Of a stretch of DNA of 64,000 nucleotides, positions 1-42,980 are shown piece by piece (within the stretch, counting starts at the first letter, position 1; each line of letters begins with the position of its first letter). Both the position numbers and the translations under genes were made by a program. The notes beneath the pieces are model-generated. The model ran no database searches. It saw only the letters and a list, made by a program, of their open reading frames with translations, and was not told the origin of the DNA. This DNA comes from Montifringilla adamsi (lineage: Eukaryota; Chordata; Aves; Passeriformes; Passeridae). The stretch spans positions 249,495 to 313,494 of the forward strand of contig JAGGNK010007082.1 of assembly GCA_017590115.1 (NCBI GenBank), given 5' to 3'.

Positions 1-2003
1 TTGGGTGATATTTATACATGAACAATAGTTCTAGGTTCCCTACACGAATTGTAAAACAATATGCAGAATGTAGACTATTTTTCATAGCTTAACCTTGCAT
101 TATCTTGCTTAATTTAATCTCTCTTGTAAATATGTTAGATAACTACATTTCACTGTAAGAATTAATATAAACAGAAAATATATATAAGGCTTTTTTTTTT
201 TCTCATGAGCTGTATACTGTCATAGATCCAAATATTGTGGAAGTTGGCAATTCTCCTCCCAGTCACACTTGAAAGTGAATTCTCATCATCAATGAAACTT
301 GAAATGAGGGGCATTTCTGTATCATCAGTACCTCTCCCCAGGCCTTCCTTCAATTAAGCCTGACAAGTCCCACCCTCCTGCCTTCCTGAAGCATTTATCA
401 CTGAGCCCTGACACACTTGTGAAGTCAGTTAAAACCTGTAGTGTCTTGGTTCTTCTTAGACCTGAATCAGTTTTTTCCTCTTGCAGTTTAGATGGATACA
501 ACAGCAGGAAAGAAATACTCTTTTCCAGACTGAATGTTCAGTTTTATACTTTCCCACTGTCCTGTTTCAGCTCTGTCATCTGAGAGAGTCTTAAATGCAG
601 CTCCTGCCCCAGTGCTCTGAGCTGCAGGTTTGCTTTAGTATGTGCTACATGTTATTTCAAGTGTCATGTCTCTCACTGTGGCTACAGCTCATTTCACTGG
701 TGTCTGACTTCTTCCCTTCGGGGGAAGGGAAAGGGCTGACCAGACCCAAAAAGTGCATTCAGTCTAAAGGAGCAGTAAAATGCAAAATGTTATTGTAAAC
801 CAGAAAAGAATTAACAGATTCTAACAGGAAATAACAGATGTTAATTCAACAGGAACTCGCTACAAAAGTTACTAGCTGTAAGCAGCTTAGGGTGAATTAG
901 CTTAGAAACCTCCCCAAAAACTATAGTTTCAAACTTTGTAGAACTATTTACTGATGCTCCAGTTTCCCAAAAACCTGTAATCCGTGTCTGAACTTTCTAA
1001 TCCTCTTGGCCTCAGCCAGTCTCACACATCAGTTCTTCCACAGAAATTATGAGTAGGATCATTTTTTGAATCCAGTTGTTTTGTGCTTCTTCCTGAGAGC
1101 CAGACGAACTCTTCAGAGCAAACTGACTGCAACATGTAGGAAAAACACTGAGGGTAATGTCCATTAACACTGCTGACAAACAGCCTGCAAACAGGAACCT
1201 CAATGGAATCAGTGCAATCCCAGCTGGGTTTGTCTTTTGCAAAACAAGTGAAGTACCACAGTGTTAATATTGATTTCAAAGTTAAAACGTGTTACACAGC
1301 AAAAGCTCAGAACCCTTCAGAGGGCACAGAGCAGTGCTCCAACAACTTTGGGCAGGTGTCTCTTTTGCTGACAGGAACAGGATTGGGATAAACCAAAGCG
1401 AAGCTATGCCTTGGATTTGTGCCACAGTTTGACATCCCCTTAACAGCAACTTCAGTCCAGCTGGCACGTGAGCAGACTCCAGGCAAGGAAAAACAGTCTG
1501 GCCACACTTGAGTTAGAAAAAGGAGCTTAAGGATTGGAGCTGCTCATGGCACAGAGGTGGATCCAGGCTGGCTCTGACGCAGCTGTTAGGAGGCTTAGGA
1601 TGCTGCTGCAGCATTGCAGCTACCAATGAACTTCCCAGTGCATCAGTAGCAAAAATGCTACTAAAAAGGAAAGACAAAACTACTGTTAAAAATCTGTCAG
1701 TCATTAAGGACGCATTCTAATTAATGAATGGTAAAACAAAGCAGAGCCCAAAGCTGTATTAAACCTCTACTTCAGTCATTAGTTGCTTGTAGCCATATCG
1801 GATTGCGCATTTGATTTCTGAAAGTGCTCAGTAGAAATCCAGAGTTAAGGTGGGTAACCTCAGGATAACATCCATTTATTTACACATTAGTACTGTTAAA
1901 TAAATCCAAGTCATGTCTACTTTACAATGAAGTGTGCAACAAGCAGAAGAAGTGAAGCACGTACATTGTGTTGGGTTCACATTCTTCAAGGTGCAAATTT
2001 CAG
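1..2003 (-). other. ITCH: ITCH 3' UTR and 3' flank
   Basis: On the minus strand the sequence after the stop holds a canonical AATAAA (forward 1875-1880), only about 125 nt past the stop. More distal minus-strand hexamers exist, such as ATTAAA at forward 113-118. Mammalian ITCH has a long 3' UTR, so the transcript may run to or past the window edge. No ORF in this stretch looks like a real gene, and I recognised no repeat. Confidence 0.55.
1875..1880 (-). terminator. ITCH: Canonical polyadenylation hexamer (proximal candidate)
   Basis: Reverse complement of tttatt gives AATAAA, the first canonical signal after the ITCH stop. Cleavage would fall about 10-30 nt further, near 1845-1865. Whether it is used cannot be told from sequence. 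Confidence 0.4.
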
Positions 2004-31599
<29,596 letters not shown>

Positions 31600-32907
31600 A
31601 ATATGGGCTGGATCTTGAATCTGCATGAAGAGAGAATGCAAACATTTCAATACTCAGAAGCTCAAAAATTCATCTGGCTTTTGACATGTGGATACATTAT
31701 AGTGCAAACAAACCCACCATACTTGGTTTTTGTCTAGTTCCTTTCCATTTCCCAAAGTACAGAAAATCCTTTACAAAGGGCTCAGTCTCTATTACATGAC
31801 CTGTAACTATTTAGGTCCTAGGCAAAAGAGGTCTTTTGATTTTGTCACTTCAATCTGTGAATAAATGAGTAAATAATGTTCTAATTCCAAAGTTTGCTGT
31901 GCCTCTTATGCTTAAAACATCTGCTTGTCTTGATGTCATAAATCGTGGGTAGGTTTATCTTTCCGTGTCAAGTACTACTTGGTTTTAAAAATAAACAAAC
32001 ACCACAAGCATAAACAATCCACAAGCATAGCAAAAAGACTGAAAATAAATTATTAAATTAAAAAGGGAAGTTCAAATTTAGAGAAACCTGCTTTTGTATC
32101 TTTTTTGGTTTTACTTGGTCAGAGCAAGTCTACAGACAGGGGCTGTAACACTACAAAGGACTTAAATAAAAAAGGAAATACATCACTTTTGAAAGAGAAC
32201 AAGACAATTTTCAGTTACTGCACAACTTTTCTTCTTGACGCACCCCAACCCCCACACCAAAGCTGGTCTGATCCTCCCAGCCCAAGGCAGCACATGTTCC
32301 TCCTTGCAGTATTTAGTTTTGGAGGGGCAGACAAAGTGGACAGTGTGCATCATAGAGCTTCCAAAGAAATTAAATAGTGTACTATTAAATTAAACACAGT
32401 CATCACTCTGGAAATACCCTGATACCCCTGTCACCTATTCATTTTTCAAACACTTTTCACCTCAGCATCTCTTACCAACTGAACTCCATTGCAAAATGAA
32501 CAACCTGCTGGATACAACTTCCAGACTTGCTGCATCCCTGTCATGCCCTGTTCCCTCCTTCCACACCGTCTCCCTGCTCAGACCCTACTGCAAACCATTT
32601 GTGCACCTCTCTGGGTGACCCCCGCTCGTGGGGCTCAGCTGCTGTGGCCAGGGAGCTCCTCTTCAGCCCTGAGCCCCCACTGATGCTCTGCTTTGGGCAG
32701 CCACCAGACGGGATCCCAATGCAGAGCAAACATCCCGTGCCAGCTCTCAAGCATTTTTCTGCACATATTACTTCCAGCAAGGAAAGGAAAGTGTTAGCTT
32801 AGACTGCTGCTGTCTGTATCGTGAGTCACAAGACTCCATTTACAAACCCACAGTTGATAACACCACAAGCAGTTTATCTAACCCCAAACATGTTCAGCCA
32901 CACCAAG

Positions 32908-33545
32908 TGTGAAAAACACCATTCACTTGTGTAAAAATTTTAGAAGTTTAATAGTAATAAAATAGTAATAAAAATGAGGACAATAAGAATTTGGACAATC
33001 AAAGTTAGGAAAATAAAAGACAACAAAAAGGCAAAGAATTACGGACGTCTGGGAGCTTTTGCATTCTGCCACAAAAGCACACCTTGCTAACAAAGGATTA
33101 ACCCTTAAAAGCCTGTTACATATTCATATATCTCATATATGATTCAAACATTCCTTTCAAACTACAGGTATTTCTGCTTAACTTCAACTCCCTCCCCCCC
33201 ATCTTGTAAATCAATTGCTGAGGTTCCTCGAAGTCTGGGTTTTCCTGATAAGGAGGTAATAATTCTTTTGGGATTTTGGGGTCTTGTTGCTGTTATCTCT
33301 ATGTGAAGAATTTCTTGATTATCTTACCCATTCCTTGAGCTAGTTACAAAAAGTATCTTACATCACACAATTTCTATTTTAATATTATGCTATAGCCAAA
33401 AAACTATATTTACCACACTACTTTAAAAGACATCAATACAGCACTACTTAAAAGAGATTAATACAGCATAACTTTCCAACATAACACATACAGTATTCAT
33501 TTTAATATTTGCAAAGAGCCAATCATATAATATGCATTTTTTACA
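32908..33545 (-). mobile_element. Solo ERV LTR with 5-bp target-site duplication
   Basis: The 638-bp unit begins TGTGAAAAAC and ends TTTTTTACA on the + strand, so it has TG...CA termini. CCAAG flanks it on both sides (32903-32907 and 33546-33550). Orientation is minus, judged from ATTAAA near its 3' end (forward 32947-32952) and a CCAAT-type box (gattggct, forward 33517-33524) near its 5' end. The sequence matches an LTR I associate with songbird genomes. No internal retroviral genes, so it is a recombined solo LTR. Confidence 0.9.
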
Positions 33546-36500
33546 CCAAGGAAACCAGAATTTGTACAAGGAGATCAGGTCTTGATATGGCAATTTTCTT
33601 TTTGGAGGCTATGATTTGAAGCAAATGTCTGTGACAGTGACTGTGGAAATTGTAATCCCACAGGTGTTTGAAAGTTGTGAAATGGGTAATTCTTGCATCC
33701 TGCAGCTTGCTGATGCCAGTGTTTCCTACTGCAAAATGTGACACCACCAAAAAAGGTGCTAATGACTTACTCAAATAGTATTTGGTGTTATTAGTATAGT
33801 TCAATGCTGTTACTAAATTTCAGATGTGACTCCCACAAATTTAAATCGTGTTAGGGTGAAAAAGATTTTAACGTAAGTTTTTAAAAAGTAGCCTAAATTT
33901 AAATGATTTAGAGGGCAATTCTTAATTCTGCTCCTGTGACTGGTTGTACCAACCTCCCTGGGTATCCTTTATGCTGTATGAAAGCAACCAGATTACATCT
34001 AGATCAGCACAGACACTCTGAATAGTCTGAAGGAGTTTGGATTTACAAAAGAGCTGCCAGTTCCCACCTGGAGAAATAACACTGCACAAAATACACCTGG
34101 GATCCCTGAAGGGGATCACTCTCTACTGAACTCCCACACTAAGCATTTACACCATACAACACTCATTCAGAAGCACGTGTTAAAGCCAACTTTGATTTCT
34201 AACCCAGCAAATACACTCAATAAAATTATTTTAGTAACATTTGATAATTTCTATTGAGAAGATGCAAAGAAAATCTAGCAGCTTAACCACATCTGAAATG
34301 AGTGTCCTGCAAACACCCGCTGAGTTAACACTTGTGGAAGTATAAATGATGAGACACATGACCTTCACCAACAACCAGCTTAAGGAAAATTCCAGGAACA
34401 CACTGCCAGCCAAAACTTCTAAAAAAAGACACTGTACTACATATTGTTTAGTTCTCTCAGCTGCTAGAAAGTTTCTAATTATTTTTGAACAATAAAACTC
34501 AAGAGACTTATTTTATTGTACTCTTGCTCAAATCTAGAGGCTGTACAGGTAAGCCCCATTAATTAACCAGGAAAAGCAGAGTTCCAGAGGAAGAAGAAGG
34601 AAGCAACAACTTACCTCTGCCCTGCACTTCAACGTCCCTGCCTTTCTTTCCATGTTTTCCAATACCTTGACTCCAGTGCCTCTTCTACTCCCGCTAAGTG
34701 CCCGCTGGGAAAGACTCCACAAGCAGAATACTGGTTTCATGCCAAGCTTCCAGTAAAGAATAATCACAGAAAACACACTGCAGCTTTTCTCTCAGCTGGG
34801 CACTAATTTAAGTCCCTTCCCTACCATGCATGTATATACTTGATCTGGACTTTTCACAACTCATAGAAATTTCATCAACTTCTCCACCTCCATCTCCGTC
34901 AGTTTTTAGCTGGAATGGATTAGTAATTTAGAAAGTCTGTAGTGCAACACAGGAAAATGGGAAGAGAAAAGGTGGAATTATGTACACCTAATTCTGTTAG
35001 GAAACTAAGCTAAAATATACTGATTAGCCAAAGAAGAATCTGTGGAGATTAATGAAGTAGACTTAGAAGGAAGCAAAAGAGAGTGCAAAAGGCAGTGACA
35101 CCGTCAGTCACACATATTCAGCTACTGTCTATTTACACTTAATTTTAAACATTTTACTCCTCTTTACTTATGTAACAAATACACCAAACAGATTTTGCTT
35201 ATGTGTAAAAAGCTACTCTATTAAAAGCTGCAGATGATTTCAACTCAGAATCGGCCTAGGGCTACTTGTAAGCCTAATCACAAAATTCAAAAACCGCTCC
35301 TCAATCATTATGAAAGTACTTCCATCTAGTTTTATTATAACAGAAATGGTACTTAGGAATGTGAAAAGCAAATGTCTTTATAAATTCAATGTAATGCTAC
35401 ACGCACTTTCTCAAGTTGAAACTGTCATTCCAAAGGTTAGAATGCATGTTCAGGTTTTTTTCTGCAGTAGAAAATCAAACACATCTTCATGGATATTTAG
35501 GGATTTTGTGTAGTTTGGGCTGGGTTTTGAGGTTTTTTTTTTTGTTGGTTGGTGTTTTGTTGTTCTGGTTTTGTTTTGTTTTAAATTAAGCAAACTCCTA
35601 TTGCCATTTTTCTCCCAGATGCTGCAACTGACTTCCAAGAAACTGTCAGAATCTGAAATTTAGGAACATCAGCTGAAAGGTTTGAGAGCTGTGACAGAAT
35701 GACTGGGTGTTCAGAGCATGATCAGGTAAGTATGATTTTCTCATAAATGAGCAAGACAAATTGTTTGGCATATAAAAAGATAGAACAGAGACAGAATACC
35801 TTCTTGCAACTAAAAATAAACCATTGAAATAGTTGCATGAACTTCCTCGGTGGCTGCATACCTGCTCCAAGGGAGGTTTGGTTCTGTAACATCCTACCAT
35901 AATATGTAAATTATTATATAAATTATACTCAGCTTCATAATTGCATGCACCACTATTGGTACTCGGGCAGGTTCGAACAAACACTGCTTAAAATAACTCT
36001 GCTTCACAGCAGGAAACTCGGACCACGCGTTCTTTTGGTCCTGTTCTCTGAATTCCACCTGTAGTGCTTTCCCAGCAGCTTCCCCCTTGGCCTGACCCAG
36101 TGCTGCTGGGGTATTTTCACCCAAGACAACAAATGTCCACCACAATTTACTGTGCGAGGGGTAAAAGAAGGAGGAGAGTGCAACCCAAATGCTACACTGG
36201 CAAAAAGGAAGGCAGCAAAGGAGGATCTGTTATTTTTCTAAGAAATCACAAGAAAGCTGCTTGTATCCCCACCCTTTTTAGTGCTTTGTGGTTAAACCAA
36301 AGAAAGGGAAGAGCTGGGCAGGAGCTCCTCAACCCACAAAAATCAGGGAGTATCAACAAAAAAAGAACGCTATCAGTGGATTGAGAGACTTTCAGTGTAA
36401 CACCAATTTACCTTGGATGACTATATTCAGCACTGAAATTTATCTGGTAAGGAACCAGCTTACTGAAGAAGGTAATTTTGTTTTGTATTTATTTGAAAGG

Positions 36501-39500
36501 AGGCACCGAGGTGAGAATGAAACCCTGTGACTGTATTACACACGCATAGCTTTGGAAATACGTTGGCACATGCTCTTTATAATTTAAAAAAATACTGAAA
36601 TAATTGCACATTGTTGGCTGCTTTAAGTCTTATGTTTTGTAATTAATTTTAAGAATAGGTTAAGCTGCTCTTTGCAGGTGTTCCTATTCAAAGTGCTTTT
36701 GCAATTTCAACAATGGAGAAAAAAACCCGCATAATGAAAAAAATTCTTTTAACATACCCAGTAATTTTAAAAATGGTTTTGAGAATCTCACTCAGGTTCA
36801 GGAATGTAACAGGAATACAGAGTTTTGGAAAAAAACCCATAAAATATACAGAATTTTGTTCAAAAAACTGCATGTAAAATGTAATATGTCCCTTTTATCA
36901 ACAGGTATGTGATAAATACATGCACTTTTTTGTGTGTGAGAAATGTAGAAACACTTCTTCTCCTTCCACCCAAACACTGAACCCTCTCTTTAAATGAAGG
37001 CATGCATACTGTGGAAAAGGTTTTTCTCTTTAATGTCAGCTATAACTACACAGTGAGCCCGGACATAGACAGGGAGTTTGGCAACTTACTTGCTTAGCAA
37101 ATTTGCAGTTACTTTAACTGTTCAAGTTTCATCTTAAAGTAAAATGTGGTTTGACAAAGCTGGTTTTAGTGGTTTACACATTTTTTTTCCCCCTAAAATA
37201 AGTTTTAAGGACGTGGTCAAGTTTGCTCAAACAAGTCAAAAGACAAAAAGAAACTGCTGAGTAATCAACCAGGGAGAAAAGAATAGACACAGATTATAAG
37301 AGGGTTGAGTACACGTTGGAAAGGGAAGCAATTATGGGGTTTGCATCACAGGATATTTATATAAGGAATGGATCAGAGAGGTTTAACACAGAGTGCAGCT
37401 TGGCTCCCTTTGGCCATTACTTTTTGAGCAGTAGTACATCCATTCACCAAGAAGTCTGGAAAATCCACGCAGTCTGTGCCAGAATACAACTGCTGGAATT
37501 TAAAATGCCCAAATTGGTTTTTGCACAAATGTCAGATACATGATGGGTCTGAAAACAGGCTGGATTACTGAGCTGTGTGGTCCTGTCTCCCCTGCCATCA
37601 GAGCCAGCACAGGCACAGCTCCCTGCAGCCTCCATGCTCAGGTTGTCCAGGTACAAGCCAATGTCCACACAGCTTCTCTGAGAGAAACAAGAGTGATCCT
37701 GGCTGAAAGATAAGACTGGAGCCAATTCAATACACAGGCTAAAAATATGTTTGTGGGGAACACAGTTTAATCGGTTTGGGAAGCAAACCAAGTGACATGA
37801 CCTTCAGAGGCTGCAAGGAGCGACAAGCAAGATATATAAACCACAAAACAAATGAAAAAGAGGTGCCCAACTCCTGTCCTGGCCCTACAGTAGACTTACT
37901 AATGAGAAATTCTTAATGCTGAAGTAGAAGCTTCATCTACTATCCTGCCTTAAAACTGTATTTTTTTTTTCTTATCTGAACCATATATACAATATATATG
38001 ATCTACTGTACTCCTGGCTCAACACAGGAATCACTTTCTTTTTACAGCTCCTTACAGATGATCATTTCTGCACCCTTTCAAGGGACAGTGGTATACCAAG
38101 AGTCAGAAGTTACATCTTCTCTAAATCAACAGATCTAATTCTACAAGTGGGATTATCTGAATCTGTTCTCTAGAGCCACCATTCTGAACTTTTTTATTGA
38201 ATCTTTTACTGCTATGAGGAAACATACCTTATAGAGAATGTAATGAAGATGCTAAAATGACATGAACAAATTAGGGATGAAAATGCAGAAATCAGCTAAA
38301 CAAGAGCTAAAATGGCTTTGATTGATAACAAAGGGCACTTCTTGCAAGAATAAAACAGGAGTGTTTGTGTCAAGGCCAGGATGCCTTCACTCTGATAAGA
38401 CTCCAGCACAGATGCCTGACCAGCAAAACAGCCTGTGCTTCAAAGAGGAGAGTGCCAACAGGGTTATGTCACATCACATATGTCATTCCATTTCCTGTCA
38501 GCCCAACAGGAAAACAGACTGTAGCTTTAAAGAGATGGATATTCCAAATAAGGAAAAAACCAAGCAGCATTAGCTTCCACTGAAGATTTATGGAAGCTGA
38601 AGTAAGCCAGATTCTGAAGCAAAGGACTAGCAAAAAACAACTCTTGACTCCCAGAGGATATAAAACACCCATATGTGAAGTAGTTTGTTATCACCAACAG
38701 GGACCTGAAGCACAATAAACAGTGACAGACACCATTAGTTCCATCCTCTGCAAAGCGCGAAAGAGACACTGGCTATCCCCCCTCAACACACGGAAATGTT
38801 CTGGTGTCTGAGAGTACACAAGTGAGAGGGTGAGTTAAAGAAATGTGTGAGAGGGTACAAGTAACACGAGATTTTAAAGGTAAATATCACATTCTCTGTG
38901 GTAAAGAGAGTGAGACTCTTGACCCTGTAAACTCATACTGAATTTTGTTTAACTAACTTCCTGTGACCTCAATGCAGCATGAATGATGAGCGTGACACTG
39001 ATATACAACAATGGCATCAAAAATGATTGTCCCAAACAGACCTTAAATTACAGCAGCAAACACTAAGCAATGACATACTATCAATCTTAAACACCTTTTC
39101 TAGAAACAATTATTTATGCAACAGTAATCCTCAGTGCTGATTCCTTGTTCCTAAATACCTACCACTTCAAGAGAGAACTGAGCATGGGAAACTCTTCTGA
39201 ATCGGAAGTTTTTTAGTTGGAAATGTTGAAAAACATTCATACTGCCTACCAAAGCAAAGACATTGCCCAAGGAAAGGCAGAATAGCTCTGGAAACATCGT
39301 AGGCAGACACCCAGTGATATTCACTTTAACTTTTCCCTGAATACCTGGGATCACCAGGTAGTGCTCCTTGTGCAAATGGCACAGGTTAGAAAAACTGGTC
39401 TATCAGCTTCAGCCTGAGGAGAAAAACACTACCAACACGGCTTGCAGTTCAAATTAAACTGTTTTCAGGCCTCCCAGGCTGGAGACTTACAGCAAAATTA

Positions 39501-42500
39501 TAGCAAATTCAGTCATTAGCATTGCTCTGGAACAAGAAGCCTGCTTGTAAAACCTGCATCCCAGCAGAAACAGGTCACATGACTTTTTCCTACACACATG
39601 TAGCACTTGATTCTGAATAAAAGAATGGGAAAAAGACATGTAAAGAAACAGAACTGCAATATAAAAAATTCCAAGAAAGACAAGCATAATTTGACAGTTT
39701 TTCACACTTTCAGTAGTACATCAGAAATTCCCCAACCACAAGCTGTTTTTAGACTAAAACTGTGGCAGGCAGGACAAAAGGAATAAAACTGGCATTGCCA
39801 CCAACTCAGACAACTTCCCAATGGATTTCCTTCCTCATTAGGAGGATGTTAGCTTTTACTAACTTTTAAGAAATGCTCAAAGAATGTACATGAACATCAT
39901 ATGCCTTTTGCTTCATTTCCAAAAGCCTGGCAAGAGCAGGCACTGCAGAGAGCTGCACAGGGTAATTAAAACCATTTGTAAAAACAAAGAGATGGTCTAT
40001 TTTTGTTTCAGCCATTTCCTTCTCATGGTACTATCCATTTCAAAGAGGACAACAATTCATATATGCAAACCACTAAGCTAAAACTGGTTCACTGCTGTAA
40101 TCTTCGAAATACAGCAATACTTAAAATGGCTGGTTCTTAAACGCTGCCACTGGAAAACATCCATGAAACTTGGCATGCATGGTCACCCCCAGTACAGAGT
40201 ACTAAACTAGTATCAGGATGACAGAGGAGAAAGCAGTGAAACTGGAATAGTTGTAAGTCACAACCACATACTCAAAAAGATTTTTGAATTACTGGATTTA
40301 CCCGTATTCACTGGACATTAACTGGATTAATTCCTGTGTTTTACAAACCCCTGCTTTCAGAAATTAATTTTGGCCTTTAAAATTCTTCACAAAAAATCTT
40401 GGTAATCACATAATTTCAACACAATACTTCACTGACTAAAACTGTTTCATTCCAATACTTCTGTGATGAGGTTTCAGGAAAATTTCCCAGTGGGAGTTCA
40501 TGACCAGAACAAAGTTACAATCTGTGGAGTGGAAAGGTAAGTATTTACTTTGCTACCTGCACAACAAGACAAATTGCTTTTCATTCAAGAAACCAGATAT
40601 TCAAGCCTGTTTCTTTATAGATGAGAGTTCCCAGGTGTTATCATGGGCTGGCAACACACAAAGTAAAAGCTCATTTATAGGGGTATGTACTGTTTTATCT
40701 AGTTCATGATGGGCAAAACTCTTTCCTAGACCCCCTTTTCTGGAAGGTCAAGAGTTTTAACTCACTGCTGGCTGCCTTTTCTCAATGGACACCCCTAAAG
40801 GTGTGAGCACACAACAGTTTTACTTATCAAACACACCTGAACATATTTGGTTGAGGAGGCAGAGTGAACACCTAGCAGCCAGCTGTGATTAACCTATTAC
40901 ACTGCTCTGCTGTGACCATCACATTTCTTAGAGAATGGTTTAAATGAAATTCAGCTTGCAAAACAAATCCACAATCTGAAACCGACCAGGTGACAGTATT
41001 GTGAGCAGAGAGTTTATGTCCTTAAAAGGTGAAAGTCCTAGAATTGGGAATGATTTGACTATACAGTGAACCAACTTCTCAGAATGAGCAATACTCTTCT
41101 TCCATAGGGAAATACCCTTCTAGCATCTCCAAAATCCCTCTGACCTTGAATATTCCTGTTACTAGGACTGTTAGATTGTTATTCTAGATCTCTAACAAAA
41201 AAAGGCATCAAGTTCTAGCAACCAGAGCTCTCATATCTTGTAGAAATAAATTACAGCTTCCCCTCTTAATTCTTCTACTTCCTTGCACTGTGAACCATAT
41301 CCTACATGGACTTTTGAGGAAACAGAGGTTAAAGAAATATTCTGTGCTGTAACTTTAGGGATATCCTTCCCCAGAAATAAGTCAGACTGAAGCAATGTAA
41401 TCAACAGCATGTATTTCCCTAGCAGGCAATAAAACATTTTATATTTCACTTTTTAAAAAACCACAACTGATACATTTTGAGAATTAAAAAAAAAAAAAAT
41501 AGAAAATAAGAATATAAATAAAGTACCTAGAAAGTATAAACAGTATTTTTTCAGTGTTAACCTTGGAAGAGAATTTTCTCCAGGGAAAAGCACGCAGTGT
41601 GGCCAGACACTTCCAAGCAGTCAGTGTTAAACTGCTCTGACATTAACCTGACCAGGTATCGGAGAACATTTAGTGCTTTCTAGAAACTGCAGCTGCTTGA
41701 TAAACACAATACCCAACAGCACACAGCCTCAGTTATGGCTCACCAAAGTAACATCCCACCCTGGCTGTAAAAATACATGTATCTGTTTTGTAATTCAGAG
41801 ATCAGGTTTCCCAATTCACATTTTATCAGAAAGGATGACTTTGAGCCCAAAGAAGCACTGAAGAGAAGTACCACGAGGTAGTTAACAAAACAGTTACCCA
41901 AAACAATAAGGTTTTGTTTCATCTGCCCTGTCAAAGCTTATTTAGCCCTATAGCCACGTTTAACTTCAGTTGGCTCAGAGGCAGAGAGGCTCCCACAAAG
42001 CAAAAATCCCAATCTTGAGCATCTGAGTCAAATATTCATGGTGCTGTTCCCAACAGGTTATTTCAGACCTTACCATGACAGCATGCAAAGGAATCTTCTG
42101 AAGAACTTTATCCAAACTCCCTTCCTGCCTGTTGCTATGGGAAGGGGAATGAAAGAATTTATCTGGAGGCCTCTGCTTATTACTGCTTCAGCTGCATGAC
42201 ACAGCAGTGAGAAGAGATAGTCACATAAATCCACAAGCTATAAGCTACTTATTAATGTTATTTAATTAATTTTTGATTAGGGCAATGAAATAATCTTAAT
42301 GTGATCACTCAGAGGAAAAACTCAAGTCAAAATTTTACATTACTTCCCCTCCTTCAGGCAATTTTCTTATAATCTATTAACTGATGATTGCCTGGAAGAA
42401 GTATTTCAACAGTTTCCCTGCAATCCAAGAAGTTAGTAGAAGCAGTGCGGAAAAACACAAATTAACACTTATGTATTTAAAACAAAGGCATTCATGGATT

Positions 42501-42929
42501 AAAACCATGAAACATGTAACATATGAACAAAACTTGAAAAGATGAAAAGACACCAGAAAAAAAAATTTGCCTGTTATGAAGCGCCCAGAAAATTAAGGAC
42601 AAGGAGACAAAATACACAGAATAGTCACTGACTTTGAAGTCAGGGTACCTAATCTTAGGAAAATTTTCACTGAGGATGAGAAAAGCATGCTTGGTTTAAC
42701 TCTTTCTGAAATTTCTGAGATTTCTGAAAACAGTCTTAGCAAGTGCCAAATTATGTTTATATATTTACCTCTCAGACCCTTTCCATGTATTTCTGCTCTT
42801 CCCTATGTTTTGCACTTAAGCAAAACACAATCTAAGAATGATCTGAAAATAACATAAACGAAAACTTGTAACTAAAAGAGCATACAAGGATATCTTAAAA
42901 CAAGAACACATTTCCAGAAATTGCTTTTG

Positions 42930-42933
<4 letters not shown>

Positions 42934-42976
<43 letters not shown>
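42934..42976. repeat. T43 homopolymer
   Basis: Uninterrupted run of 43 T in intron 1, an A43 run on the other strand. I found no identifiable retrogene next to it. Length may be inexact because such runs are error-prone in assemblies. Confidence 0.9.
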
Positions 42977-42980
<4 letters not shown>

